Part shown: in pieces, positions 1 to 12,417 of the stretch
How the letters are laid out: each line of letters begins with the position of its first letter
Numbering within the stretch: the stretch's first letter is position 1
Assembly: GCA_027886175.1 (NCBI GenBank)
Contig: JAJNNQ010000137.1
Location: 9,676,001 to 9,740,000, forward strand
DNA from: Phylloscopus collybita
Taxonomy: Eukaryota > Chordata > Aves > Passeriformes > Phylloscopidae
Length of the DNA: 64,000 nucleotides
Direction: 5' to 3'
Position numbers and translations under genes: made by a program
The notes under the pieces: generated by a model
What the model saw: the letters and a program-made list of their open reading frames with translations, nothing else
Told to the model about the DNA's origin: nothing
The model's database searches: none

Positions 1-84
1 CTATTTTTTTTCTTTGTTTGTTTTGTTGTTGTTTGGTTTGGGTATTTTGTTTGTTTTGGGTTTTTTGGTTTTTGGTATTTTTTC
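1..84 (+). repeat. G/T-only low-complexity tract (cut by window edge)
   Basis: The stretch is almost entirely T and G, built from units such as GTTT, TTTG and TTTTGG, with isolated A and C interruptions. It continues off the left edge of the window. It is one of many similar tracts listed below. The reading frame across it is an artefact of the repeat. Confidence 0.8.
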
Positions 85-2968
85 TGATAGTAACAGTGAT
101 ACTTTTAAGTCTGGGCTCTACTTTCTTCAGAAACTGAATTTATTTACAAAAAAACATTCCCAGTGCAAGCAGATAATTTCCTTCCATCTTAGGTGAACTG
201 GTAACACCATATCCATATTATTATTTTCGGGGTAGAAAGTGTAAAAGTTGGATTACTGTGCATATGTTTACAAGACTGACAAATCTTATGCTGTTGATAT
301 CCTTTGGAATGTCTTATTTAAGATTTTTTGTCAATCTTCCCAACACAGTTTCTCTCAGAGAACTACTGGTTACCTTCTTAAGCAGCTGTAGAGATGGAAG
401 AGGCTATGGTAACCTTCTCACCAAAGATTTAATTCTTTGTGAGTTTTGTGATTAAAAAATTGCTCTGACTTCTAATGAAATTAAAATGTTTCAGTCATAC
501 TTCCTGATTTGTGATGACACTTTCACATAAATAAATAAAGTCTGTACTGCTTATCTTTCAGTCGTGAGAACAACTTGTGATCCACTTGGGATGCAATTCA
601 AGGTGATGAGAGAAGTGATGGAAATACTCCATACACTGAAAAAGATTTGTCTGGTTGGAGGATGGACGTGCTGAGCTCTTTTAACCTCTTCAATAATCTT
701 GTGATTTCTCTTGGGAATGAGCAAGTACTTTGCTTTCAATGGATTCCTTGGCAGTGACTGCACATATACGTCTTGACTTTGACCTCCAAAGCTCACAGCA
801 GTCAATTAAGCAGCATATCTGTGAACTGTCCTACTTTAAATAATCCTGTCATAATGTCAGGCTTTGATTTTCTTGAAACTCTGCCTAAATAGTAATGCAT
901 TTTGGATATATTCTGGTATTAATAGATGAACAATTTTATTCTGGAGGTTTTGAACCTCCCATGGAAATTCATTTCTTATTATCCACAATTGAGCTCAAAC
1001 CAAATTGGTATCTTAAAATGGTCCTAGACTTGCATGTACCAGCCAGCATGGTGAGCACATGCCAAATTAGAAACACCTTGGCCCAGTGTGTCTCTGCAAA
1101 CTAATTTAAGACTATGTCCATACTGGTGAATAAAACAGGTTTATCTACTTGTTATCTATAAAAAAGGCAAACAAAATGGTTCTTCTCTGGCCCTAAGGCC
1201 AAATGTCTTGTCATAGTTTCCGTCAGAGATATGACTAAACTCTTTCCCCCAAACCTCTAAAACTTCATGGCTGCATCCAAACTACCTTAACCTGTGGCAT
1301 TCCCAGAAGGGCTTCTGAACACTGTGAGAGCCCCAGCTGAGGTGGGAAAAACCCATTCCAGGGCTGTACATTATTAAACAGCACAAGTCAGTGGGTCACT
1401 GATCTAGCCTGTGCCCTGGATGAGTTTTATTTGCCTGTGTATTGATGTAGCCTAATTATCTGCAAGGTGATAAATTGAAGTGTAGAGCTATTTCAAATGT
1501 GTATGAAGAATGTAAAAAACAATGTTCTTTAACCCCTTTGTCATGGGTAGGAAACACAGGAAAATAATCTGATTCCAATTACATTCATAAGAAACAAAGC
1601 TTCACTTTCAGCCAGGAAATTCACAGCCCATTTCCAACTTTAAGCAAAATGTCATGGCCAACATATAAACTGCTTAAAAATGGCTTTATGTAATGAAAGT
1701 GCTGACAGACCTTTAATTATATCCGTGAGTGTGACTATATAGTTGAATAATTTTCAATTCTTCTTTGATTCTTGAGGTCTGAAGCAATTTTAATTCACTG
1801 TGAAGTGACATCTACCAGAGTACCAGTATGAGGCACTTAATTTTAATATTAAACATATGGAATTACACACTGATTATTTCCTAAGTGTCCATAACTTTTG
1901 CACCGACTCTAAAGTAGTCAACTAAATTAAAAGTATTATCATTGATAAAAAATGTGTTTCTGTGATTGTGAAATTGGGGGAATACTAATGTCATGTCATA
2001 GCATATCATTAATACAATTCATATAACACAATTCATGTAATTTATATAATTCATATGATATAAATCTTACTGATTTTTGATAAACTATTTTACGTACTAG
2101 TTATCATTATGGCAGCAGGAAAATCCATTTAACATTGGCTAATACTTGAATGCTTGGGAACTTTTGTCATCCCATTATAATTTTGCCTGACTTCAGCTGT
2201 TTGCTGCAACTTGCCCCTGCCAAGCATCTGCCTAAGTCTGAAGGATTTTCCCTTCTTTGCTTTCTGTCTCTTTTTATATTTTAAGTGCTACATGCAACTC
2301 AGTTTAAGTGGAACTTTATAAAGCTGTGGTGAATTACAGACTTATGTATATGGTTAAGCCAAGCCCAGCAAACAATTCTATGTTTATCTAAAGTTTTGCA
2401 GTCTAAATAGTCCAGATGATTCTAATGATGTTCATTTAAGCTGTGCAAAATAAAGCATGTCTGTATCTGTCCTTGTAGAAGAAAACACGTTAGTGTGTAT
2501 TAGTGGTGAAAGCATTTCAGCTTCATAGAATAGAAGTTCAAATAGGAGCAGGATCATTCATGCTGAGTCATGGCTGATAAAACTTAGATGCAAGGAGGAG
2601 AGTACTCCATATGTTTTTCAGATATCAGTATTTAGCCCAGCTCAGAGTCCAGTACAAAACTGATTCACAGTAATCTGCTAGATCTAAGTGCCTGAAAAGG
2701 AAATTAATATGATTAAATTATTGCTATAGATCTAGTTTAAAGATTTAAATTACAATTAAAAGACTTTTGTGGGGATGCAGTTTTAGCATATACTGATGAT
2801 CTGTGTATCTGATGGAAAGATCCCTTTACAAACAAAGGAATAATTTTCAAGCTTTGAAAATTATTAGAGAATACAAATTGTCCCACCTTGCAACTGGGAT
2901 ATATGTATGTGCAAAGTGTAAATGATCATGTAAAGTTCTCCAATTGTGAAAAAATAGTACTAATTAGG
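85..2968. other. Unassigned AT-rich non-coding DNA
   Basis: No recognisable coding sequence, transposon or RNA gene was seen. Open frames on both strands are short (84 codons or fewer) and read like random AT-rich translation. A short AT-rich run with repeated ATTCAT/ATATAA words lies at about 2005-2070, and a 12-bp inverted repeat lies at 2839-2865 (listed separately). Confidence 0.6.
2839..2865. other. 12-bp perfect inverted repeat, 3-nt loop
   Basis: The left arm AATAATTTTCAA (2839-2850) and the right arm TTGAAAATTATT (2854-2865) are exact reverse complements around the loop GCT. The stem is AT-rich, so a cruciform or RNA hairpin would be weak. Such palindromes arise by chance in AT-rich DNA. 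Confidence 0.7.
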
Positions 2969-3106
2969 AAAAACAAAAACACAAAAACAAACAAACAAAC
3001 CCTCAAACCAAAACAAACAACCAAACAACAAAAGCCCAACAAAACAAAACAAAAACAAAAACAAAACTAAACCAAACCAAAACAAAACACACACACACAC
3101 AAAAAA

Positions 3107-3138
<32 letters not shown>

Positions 3139-3214
3139 ACAAAAAAAAAAACCCAAAAAAAAAACCAAAAAAAAAAACCACAAAAAAACCCAAAAAACCA
3201 CCCAAAAAACCCCC
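2969..3214. repeat. A/C-only low-complexity tract
   Basis: About 245 bp contain almost only A and C, mixing CAAA, CAAAA and AACC units, a short (CA)n run near 3086-3101 and longer A runs on the right. On the minus strand it is a G/T tract of the same kind as at 8716, 29211 and 31131. Open frames inside it (F/L/C-rich or K/N/Q/T-rich peptides) are repeat artefacts. Confidence 0.9.
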
Positions 3215-4147
3215 TACTCATTCTCCCTCTCAAAAAAGCCTTTGATATTTCATACCAGAGCCCCTTGGTTGACTTGACTAAATGTATTTTTCTCTAAAGC
3301 CTGTCAGTAAAGCAGAAAGTTCTATTTCCCTGATACAGACACATTTCCAAGTGCCATCTACTCACAGATGAGAAGTACCTACAAGGCTTTTAAATGGTAA
3401 AAATATCTTTAACTCCACTTACTTCAAAGAGGAAAACAAAGTTTTCATCTTGGCTGGAATTTCAAACACTGCTGAAGCCAAGTGGGTTGATTCCAATAAT
3501 GTAGGTGGAAATAGGTTTGTTCATATCACCTTTATGTAAAATTAAACAGTGGCAGTTCATTGACTTACGACTCCAGAAACCCAAACCTTTTGTGTTGGTG
3601 GGGAAGCAAGATGAAAAGATACTCACAAATTAAACGTAATATTCTCATATGCCCTCTATAAAAAACATGAAATTTGTCCTATCACCTTAAGTTAATTGTC
3701 TTTGAGTCAAGTCATTAACTCAATTGTTTTACCTTCTTCCTACAGGTATTTATCCAAGAATACACTCTGCTCCAATCCTCTTCCCAACAGTACTTTATGT
3801 ATAAGGGCATTATTCCCCCACCCCTGCCCACACTTCCCCAAGCCAAGGAAGAAAATTGGTGACAATTGAGGCAAGCACTGTAAAGAGCAAAAAAATAAGG
3901 CAAATATCAGAAGTCTATAAAATTATTACTGTGTTTTTATATTGCCTTCTGCTAATGAACATAGAAATTGCTGGTGTATTTTTTGCAGATTATTAATAAT
4001 GGGAATGTAGTTTTCTATTTAATAACAAGCAAAGCGTCCATTAGTTAGTTTAATGTGGCATATTTCTATGTGGGGATTGCTTTGATTTAAACTAGCTAAA
4101 TGGATCTGGACACAGGGCAATTGCTAGAGAATTTAGGGCACTTTGGG

Positions 4148-4150
<3 letters not shown>
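3215..4150. other. Unassigned AT-rich non-coding DNA
   Basis: No gene, known repeat family or structured element was recognised. Short open frames show no coding-like composition. Confidence 0.55.

Positions 4151-4194
<44 letters not shown>
4151..4194. repeat. Poly-T tract, 44 bp
   Basis: An unbroken run of 44 T lies directly against the GC-rich insert on its right. If that insert is a retroposed sequence in minus orientation, this would be its poly(A) tail. A simple mononucleotide expansion is equally possible. Confidence 0.9.
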
Positions 4195-4195
<1 letters not shown>

Positions 4196-4505
4196 ATGGG
4201 GAGTGCAGGCTGAGAGGTTGCAGTGTTGAGGTCGAGCTGCCAAGACTCTGGCAACATTCGTCTCGTTGGAATGGTGTGTCAGGGAGAGCTGTGCTCAGCC
4301 CCGGGCTGAGGCTGAGCAGGCTCCGCAGCTGCCCTGCAGAATCTCTCCCTGGGGAGCCCCGCAGGCTCCTGCTGCCTGCAGAGGTGCTGCTCACCACTGT
4401 CAGGGCAGGAGATGTGATGTGTTCAGAGAAATGTATAAAAGTACACCTGGGAGCAAACCAGGCTGGAGATAAACAGCTGTTCTCCTTTCGGGGCTGCTGA
4501 GAAGG
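4195..4505. mobile_element. GC-rich insert of unknown origin (LTR-like or retrocopy)
   Basis: This ~310-bp segment is clearly more GC-rich than its surroundings and holds several CpG dinucleotides, which are rare nearby. Read on the plus strand it has a TATAAAAG box at 4434-4441 and a GAGATAAAC word about 30 bp further on, an arrangement resembling the promoter part of an LTR. Read on the minus strand it ends in poly(A) (the T run at 4151-4194), which would fit a retroposed transcript, but no AATAAA precedes that tail. No clear TG...CA ends or target duplication were found. The open frames (68-74 codons on plus; 148 codons on minus including a poly-lysine run) match nothing I recognise. The call as a mobile element is inference. 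Confidence 0.3.
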
Positions 4506-7500
4506 TGTAAAAGCAATTTTAAAAATTATTATTATCATTATTATTTTTGTTGTCGCTGTTTTTTTATGTGCTGATCAATTCAATTTTTGATGGATTTCTT
4601 CTGTGTTTTATGTTGACCTGTCTCCCAATATGTATAATTTTAATGTCATAAATTGACTTGGTTTTCCACAGGTACTGACACAGTTATTTGAGAGAGATTT
4701 GTGTTAAAGAACAGGCTACCAGTGTTTACATGTTTTTGACAGTAGCTGCACAGGCTCCCTGTTTGGGAGACTCATATTTGGATATTAGAAGTGGCCAGCT
4801 TTTGTAAGCTGAGCCACTACTGGTAAAAATTTAGAAAACTCTAAATTTTACAGAACCAGATATACAGACAAAATCAATTTTTAAAAAATCTGTACAGCTT
4901 CATTTGATAGTGTAAACTGATTACCTAATTATAACAATAAATGATGGTTTATAATTCTGTGAAAATAAGTTTATTCAAAGTTGCACATCATAGTTATTTT
5001 AGAAGTTAAATTAACCTTTTTTTAAAATTCCTACTCTATAATTAAAATCAGTAAAAAAAATACACTGGTTTCTTATGCTGCCAGGTCTATATAAATAGTA
5101 ATAATTACACTGAAACACAAAAGTGAATCTCATTATTCTCTTACAGTTACAGTGATAGATTGGAATACTTTTAGTAAATCTGATTCCATCAGACACAAGA
5201 CTGTCTTTGTTGTCAACACAATCAACCTTCTGATGTCAACTAATAGGTGCATAATAATGATAGTAATTCTAAATCTTTTACAGAAGTAAAATTAGTATGA
5301 TGCAACATTGCAGACATGGTGATGTATGAATATGATCTCTTCAAGTTCTGTATTTCCATGGTTTTGTTAGGAACAGGAACAAATGTTTAGCTATAGAACA
5401 ACATAATAGGGAGAGACACTGATTTTTTTTCTCACATATAAAGATTCATTATATGCCATTGAATACTTAATTTCACAATTGCAAAATTCTGCAGAGCGTT
5501 ATTGTTTTGTTCAAATGGAGAGCTATGTGTGTGAAAACCACAATTGCTGTAATATGATATTATGCCATAGACTGAAAAAATGTTGTGGAGGATATGAAAG
5601 TATGTTCCATTTTCTGAGCATTCAGAGGAGATAATTTCATATCTGTGCCTGTAAATATATGCAGACCCATACTACTAAAAAAGAGGTGGCATATGTATAC
5701 ATATTAAGGATAGATTTATTTGTATACTATGACTATAAAACAAACTATAAAATCATTTTCAAACTAAAATAGAATTAAGTATTCTAATAATTAATTCTAA
5801 TTATTATGCTAATAAAAAAAATTCTAATAAATGCTTTAACACACACTCACCCACAAAATCCAGCCTAGGGAATATATTGCAAAATGCAGTCATGCACTTC
5901 ACAGAATATTCTTACTTCACTGTTTCATTGTATGAACTTTTATGTCAAAATACTGCGTAAAAACATTGTAGATACATTTTGCACAATATTTCATGGGCAA
6001 CATAATGTCATCACTGTCGATCATAATTGATTAAAACTCTGTGAATGACCCAGATTTGGAGCTGGCACAAACTGAGTACCTTCACTGAACTCAGTGGATT
6101 TAAGCAGCTTAACTGATGTCAGTATCTGCCCCTGTGACTGAAAGCTGTGAAAAACAGTCTATTGTAATACAGAACTGTTTATTTACAAGAAACTCCCTGT
6201 GAAGAACAGCAGGATGCCAGCTTAGCTGAATGAAGAATGACAGAGAAAAGGCAAAAAGAAAATGTGGAGAGGGCAAAAGCAGGGAGGGTCTACCCATAAG
6301 GAATGTAGAAGGATCACATAGGGATGGAACTGGGAAGACCAAACCTTGATTTGGTTTGATTTGCAACTGGTGAAGGATCTAAAGGCAAAATAAGGGTTTG
6401 TCAGCTGCAAAGAGCAGAATATGAGGACCCATAGTTAGGTGGTGTAGAAGTTTGTTTTTTTTAAGCTCATGAACACAGAAAAAGAAAATGTACTGCTCAT
6501 GATCTGGAAGTACAAGGAGAGTCCAGGAAACCATTGGCTGCTCAGTCACAACTTAGTCCCTGGCAAAATTGTGAAGGTGCTCATGAAGACCAGTTCATTC
6601 CAGTCTAAATCTTTTGTGATTTTTGATGATACAGTATTGCTTTTACAATGCAACTTTTAAAAAATTTAAGTAATTATAACAGAGGCTTATAAATGAAAAC
6701 ATCACCCCATAAAATTAAGCACAAGTATCAATTTATTTGATATGCAAGGAATTAGGCTATACTTTGTGCTGAAATAGTTAACACTCTTCTTACTTTTGAT
6801 TGCTGCTTATGATTTTTGGTTTACTTCCATAAAGGGAAACTTTGTTTACCATTTACTTAGATTTGAAGTGATACTACCTGCTGTTGCCATTCCCTTTAGT
6901 TTAACATTTCCATATACTAGAAAACAAGAATACTTTTAAATATGTCTTAGCACATTCTGTATCTACTTTTTTCTTATCTTTCAGGGTAAATATTTCCATT
7001 CTGTGTTTCTGCCTTGGTGCTCACCTGTCTTTTATCTAGCTTAATTCCTGTCCATAAGATGCATAGACAATTACTGGTTCCACATGGAGGATCTAATACT
7101 TTCATCCTGGAAGTGCTGAGGTGCTGTAGGCACAAAGCATTCATTAACTCATGTAAACATTTAACCTGTTTTGGTTCCTTCCATTTCTGTCCCATTTCCC
7201 ATTTGCCCAAAGTAAGCAATTATACAATAGAAATGAAGGTGTTTTTTGGTGCCTTTTTTTTTTTTTTCTTTTCTGAAAAACAAGCTCATATTCATTGCCA
7301 GGTCTTCTTCTCCTCCCTCTCTCCTCTACAGACCCATATTTAATATGTCATCACGCTATTGTCTTATAAAATCTTTCTTAACACTCTGGGAATGCTTTGA
7401 ATCTGCTGCAAATCTAAACTTCAAAAGAGATAGAGTTTGTAGATTGATAGAGACAAATTGCTTTAGAGATCTTTATTGAAAGACTTGAAACCTGGAGAAC

Positions 7501-7645
7501 AAGCTGACCTGGAAATATCTACATTGAATAAAATATATCCTGCAATGGAGAGTCGGCTACAGTCCTGCAGAAGTGGAAGCAAAAACTGAGCTGTATGAAG
7601 CTCTCTTTTCATCCCTGATCTGATCATTTAAATTAGCTTGCATAT
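4506..7645. other. Unassigned AT-rich non-coding DNA
   Basis: Roughly 3.1 kb hold no gene or known repeat that I can identify. A 17-bp T run lies near 7252-7268. The open frame at 7014-7343 (109 codons, plus) runs through that T run and has no recognisable domain. Confidence 0.55.
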
Positions 7646-7745
7646 TCTTCTCTTCTCTTCTCTTCTCTTCTCTTCTCTTCTCTTCTCTTCTCTTCTCTTC
7701 TCTTCTCTTCTCTTCTCTTCTCTTCTCTTCTCTTCTCTTCTCTTC
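7646..7745 (+). repeat. (TCTTC)20 perfect pentanucleotide microsatellite
   Basis: Exactly 20 uninterrupted TCTTC units span 100 bp, followed by degenerate TCTCT/TCCC. All pyrimidines are on the plus strand. The 'REEKR' and 'SLLFS' open frames across it are translation artefacts. Confidence 0.97.
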
Positions 7746-8715
7746 TCTCTTCCCTGTCTTGTCCATTTAAATAATAATATTAATAGATTGTGGTTGCAAA
7801 ATGACATTTGCAAATCAATAACAAAACAGTGCTTAATGTCCTGTATGTTTCAGTTTATAACGCCATTCTCTAACATGATTCAGTCCTTGTTTGAATCATA
7901 GAGCTGCAGAAATGATGGTGTCACTCTCTTTAGCACAGAACAGATTTGTCTGGAAAATAAAATTAAAATACCCTAAAAAGAGAAAAAGCTGCCATGGAGT
8001 GGAGCATGTGACTGATAATGTGACTGTATAGCAATGCTGATGTGTATTTATAGAAATCATTAAGAATTACATAAGCCTCTGCCAGTGTAGTTCTTGATGG
8101 CAGAGCTAGTAGGCTCCACTATCTTGAGATGTTTATATATTCCTTACTTGTTTGAAGTCTCTGATCTTATTTCAATTAAAAGTTTACTCCTTAAAAATAA
8201 TAAAGATGGCAGAATGAAGACCAGAATTTATTTCATACTCTTCTTTGCTTGCTGAGCTATGATTCACCATCATAAATGTTTGCTTTAGTTTGAGGCTTCC
8301 AGATGTTTACTTCCCTCTGGTGAGCTCAGCAAAACAAAGACTTGTGGCAGGAAGATTTTGTGATCTGTGAGCATGGTTGGCCACCTGTTGTTTAATTACT
8401 GTGGTTATTTGGTCACTGTTTATAATTAAGTTCAGTTTATAAAAGGCTAATAAACTTCAAATTAAATTCTGTCAAGTCCTAGATGTCAGTAAAACAATCT
8501 ATCACACTTTATACTGATGGGCTACTGATTATCTACCAGACATATTAGCCATGTTGGAATTCTCTACATTTCCTGGTCAACTCTTTATCTTTTACCTCAC
8601 TTCTCAGCAGAACTTTGATATGACTCAAAATTTCAATTTTAAAATTTAGAGCAGAGTTTAATTTAAATTAATGTTTTTCTTTTTTGTTAATATTTGTCTT
8701 CATTGAGGCATTCAG
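7746..8715. other. Unassigned AT-rich non-coding DNA
   Basis: No coding or repeat signal was recognised. The part around 8390-8470 is rich in TTTAATTA and TTTATAA words, but this is not enough to call a regulatory element. Confidence 0.5.
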
Positions 8716-8841
8716 AATTGTGTTTTGTTTGTTTGTTTTTGGTTTTGGTTTTGGTTTTGGTTTTGTTTTGTTTTCGGTTTTTTGTTTTTGTTTTGTTTTG
8801 GTTTGTTTGTTTGGTTGGTTGGTTGGTTTTTTTTTTTTTTT
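8716..8841 (+). repeat. G/T-only low-complexity tract abutting a CR1
   Basis: About 125 bp contain almost only G and T: GTTT units, then (GGTTTT)n, GTTTT, (GGTT)n and a final T run. The T run ends exactly where recognisable CR1 sequence begins, that is, at the 5' truncation point of that element. Confidence 0.9.
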
Positions 8842-9292
8842 CATCCAAAGGAGGGCAAGAAAGATGGTAAAGGTCCTTCAGGGGAAGCTGGATGAGCAGC
8901 TGAGGGCACTTGGTCTGTTCAGCCTGGAGGAAACTGAGGGGAGACCTCACTGCAGTTACAACTTCCTCATGAGGGGAAGAGGAGGGACAGGCACTGATCT
9001 CTGCTCTCTGGTGACCACTGACAGGACCTGAGGGAATGGCCTGACGTTGTGCTGGGGAAGGATTAGGTTGGATATCAGGACAAGGTTCTTCACCCAGAGG
9101 GTGGTTGTGCACTGGAACAGCTCCCCAGGGCAGTGGTCACAGCACCAGCCTGGCAGAGTTCAGGAAGTGTTTGGACAATGCTTTCAGGCACATGGGTGAC
9201 TCTTGGGGCTGATCTGCACAGGGACAGGAGCTGGACTCAATGATCCTCCTGGGTCCCTTCCAACTTAGCACGTTTTTTGATTCTGTGATTAT
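8842..9292 (+). mobile_element. CR1 LINE fragment, 3' end, plus orientation
   Basis: This is about 450 bp of the 3' part of a Chicken Repeat 1 (CR1) non-LTR retrotransposon. Recognisable family blocks, in order, are CTGTTCAGCCTGGAG (near 8917), GACCTCACTGCAG, CCCAGAGGGTGGT with the 'tgcactggaacagctccccagggcagtggtcacagc' block, and the tail CTCCTGGGTCCCTTCCAAC, ending in a degenerate ATTCTGTGATT octamer pair near 9280. It lacks 5' sequence, as is usual for CR1, and is too decayed to code: open frames on both strands across it are short and accidental. A short T tract (about 9293-9310) follows the 3' end. Confidence 0.93.
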
Positions 9293-10857
9293 TTTCTTTT
9301 TTTTTTTTTTCCTCCTTAAAAAGAGTAATGTTATGTCATGGCTTCAGAATCTTAGGTAGTTTTTTAGTCAATAACGACCCTCCCAATAGGGTTTACCTCT
9401 TTAGCTCCAATAGTTTTATTTCTGAGTAGCCACACAATCAAATTCCGTTGTGTGAGCCTTCTCATATGTAGTAGACATATGTGATTTTATAAGAGTTTTT
9501 GTTTTGCAATTTCTGATTTTATTTAATAGACAATTTAAAAATATGGGTTGAGCCCATTTTATAAAGGACTACAGTACAAAAGCTGCTTTATCAGGCTCAG
9601 ATCATGTAAAGTGCTAGAGGTATACATGTGAATAAAGCTGAATTTCTAAAAATTAACCAAGTATAGATCAGCACTAAGAAACTTCTTCCATTTAGTCTTA
9701 TTTTCAGTCAAGGGTATCTCAGACATAATTTACGTTTTACAGTTTCTAAGGCTTGGTGCTGCTGCATTTGAGTAAATACCATTGCTTGACTTGATTGTAC
9801 TATCCATGACCTGCTGTGGAGGTGGAAAAAATCCCAAATAATCAAAATCATGTGTCTATTGCATCATTAACAATTTCTATATAGATTATAAAGCCTGTAG
9901 ATATCTTATGATTTTATAGTAGGAAAAAAAACTTTTTATAAATATAGTTTGCTTCTATGATTTATTTATTAGAGTTGCCACCCAGAATACTTGAAAGCTA
10001 TTGTGATGATGGAAGGACCTTTTAATGCAGACTAAGTAGGATTCAGATATGAAAATGTAATTGCTGTAAAAGAGAATTACACAATATGCCCACCCACTAC
10101 TGAAAGATCCTTTAACCTCAAAGTGTTTAAAGTCTCATCCCAATCATGCAAACAGAAGTGGTTGCCAAGTCATGTGTTAAACACAAAAATGACATTGGAG
10201 GATTCTGCCAGGAATCCTTTGAGACAAGTGAAGCAGCGGAGACTTCCAAGAAAGCCAGTACATGTATATTTTTAAATGGGGAAAGCCAAATGAAAACTTT
10301 CCACTTAGCACTGAAATGCTCTGTGGAAGGCTGAGCCTGTACAAAAGAGGTGAACATGTGGAGGTCTGCACAGGCTATCCCACAGCATTTTGGAAGGCCT
10401 AGTCTTTGAACATAAGTGAAGACAAACACAAGCAAGACTGCAGCCAACACAACATGCTGACACCAGCTTAACCTAGAGAGGACTGTTTATGTTTCGGATG
10501 ACTAATTATCATAGACAGAAGAGTGCTTAAGTTATGCAGAGGTAGCCAAACTTTAAAAACCTCACAGTGAAACAAGAAAGTGAACTACAAGGATTTGTAA
10601 GTAATAAAGCTGAGAACTGAAGTGTCAAGGAGAATTTTGCTGAGAAATAACAAACCACAAAGCCATCTATAGCCACATCTGCAGTAAATAACAAGCAGTG
10701 ATACTCAGAGGCTTTCAGTTACTTTCTATAAGAGTGTACAGAAAATAAGGATGGAGAAGATGTAAAGGAAAAGAAGTCATGAGATTAATTTCAGGAAGGT
10801 ACAGCTAAAAAGACTTCTGTAATTTTTCACAAGTACTATGTAATACCTCATGTTAGC

Positions 10858-10862
<5 letters not shown>
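9293..10862. other. T tract, then unassigned AT-rich DNA
   Basis: It begins with an 18-bp T-rich tract directly after the CR1 3' end. The rest shows no gene or known repeat. The 107-codon minus open frame at 10127-10450 has no recognisable domain and looks accidental. Confidence 0.5.
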
Positions 10863-10901
<39 letters not shown>

Positions 10902-10905
10902 TGTA
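10863..10905 (+). repeat. Poly-T followed by (GT)8
   Basis: A 25-bp T run is followed immediately by eight GT units (to about 10904). This compound simple repeat probably arose by T-run expansion next to a GT seed. Confidence 0.93.
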
Positions 10906-12209
10906 CACCTACATTTTACCTCCATGCATTCTTAAAAGAGAGAGATTTGCACATTTTGTCAATGAGATGACACTACAGCCTACCAGACACAGAACTTTCT
11001 GACTAATGTGTCCCGAATTTCTGAAATAATCAAACTTTTTCATACACAGATCAACCAAAGGCACTGTGCATGATAAAAAGTGTTGATCGGCTGTGACCTA
11101 TCCTTTTGATCCTTATTAAATACCTTTTGAATTGCTCACAGACCACCTAATAATGCACTTGGGCAGATGCAGAAAACTCTTCTAGACAGTTAACTATGAG
11201 TGGGATGGGACAAATACATTATGCAAGAGTTATTAACCCATCAAGATTTTTACAGCTGTTAATTGCCTTCGTTTGGCTGATAATTGAACCCTGAAACTGA
11301 GAAGGGAGGTTTCTCTGTGTCTTCCTCTGTTTCCAGTGGAACGAATTATGTGAAAAGAGGCCTAAGTAGATCCAAAGTCTCTGCCTGACCTTGGATATAA
11401 GAACAATGACTAGAGGACCAAAATCTGATATTCAAATAAAAGGTTAACCTAAAATATGAGACTATCCTGAAAAGACTGATTTTGGGTGGGAAAAATCACC
11501 CTCTGAGTGTATCTTCATACCTAAAGAAAGAGTAGGCTATGAGACCTTACCAATGTCCAAATTTTAGAGTATCAAAATTAGATTTCTTGAAACTTCTGAA
11601 GATTAATTTGAAATAATGCCACACTTTGGTATCCCATTATGAAAACAGAGAGGTGATGCCCAGCAAGTTCAGCTCAGTAGCTCTTAACAGTATTAAAATT
11701 AGATGATGTTGATTTTCCTCTCATTAAAATATATTGCTGTCACTCATAGGGTCATTGAATCAAACAGCCAAGAGCAATCCCATGAGACCTATGCACCACA
11801 GTTTTCAACATGGATTTAAACAAAGTCTCAGTTGAAAACAATTGTTTTATCTTTATATGCTCTGTTGATACAAAACAACCTTTCAGTTAAGCTGGCATTC
11901 AGTACACTTTAAGCTGCCTGTCTCCTTTTTAGTCCAAATAGAGATCAATTTGTATCATAATTATCTTAGAAGCTATATTTTTTTTGACAAAATACCTACC
12001 TAGCTTGCAGTGTGAATCATGTAATTTGGATTAGATTTCAAAGATCTTTCACATCTGAATCTGTATATTTAAAATCAGAGAAATGCATTGACACCAGGAT
12101 ATGATCTTCATGGTTATTGTCAATTCTGAAAGCCATTGCATAAAAAAGATTGATTATACTCCTTTCAAATCCAGGCTTAAAAGTGGAAATGAGTCTAAAC
12201 CCATAGGTA
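10906..12209. other. Unassigned AT-rich non-coding DNA
   Basis: No gene or transposon was identified. The stretch around 11220-11300 is single-copy-looking and has homeodomain-type TTAATTG words; see findings. Confidence 0.5.
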
Positions 12210-12417
12210 ATAACAAAAACAAATACAAGCAAACAAACAAACCAAAACAAAAATACCAAACCAACCAACCAACCAACCAACCAAAACCAACAAAACAAAA
12301 CAAAACAAAACAAAAAAACAAAACAAAAAAAAAAAACAAAAACAAAAACAAAAACAAAAACAAAAAAAAAAAAAAAAAAAAAAAAACCAAAAAAAAAAAA
12401 AGAGAGAGAGAGAGAGG
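12210..12417. repeat. A/C tract grading into poly-A and (AG)8
   Basis: About 180 bp of A and C (CAAA, CCAA, CAAAA, CAAAAA units, including five tandem CCAA near 12260) pass into long A runs and finish with eight AG units near 12401-12416. The overlapping K/N/Q/T-rich and F/L-rich open frames are artefacts. Confidence 0.92.

Noticed and set aside
2888..3233. F/C/V-rich and K/N/Q/T-rich open frames
   Set aside because: Artefacts of the A/C tract; the same applies to frames at 8684-9112, 12038-12465, 29098-29487, 31119-31261, 35415-35759 and 48914-49219.
4092..4538. 148-codon minus open frame
   Set aside because: Runs through the 44-T tract (poly-lysine) and an unassigned GC-rich insert; no recognisable domain.
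7557..7901. Open frames with REEKR or SLLFS repeats
   Set aside because: Translation of the TCTTC microsatellite.
10127..10450. 107-codon minus open frame
   Set aside because: No motif or family; overlaps another accidental frame on the opposite strand.
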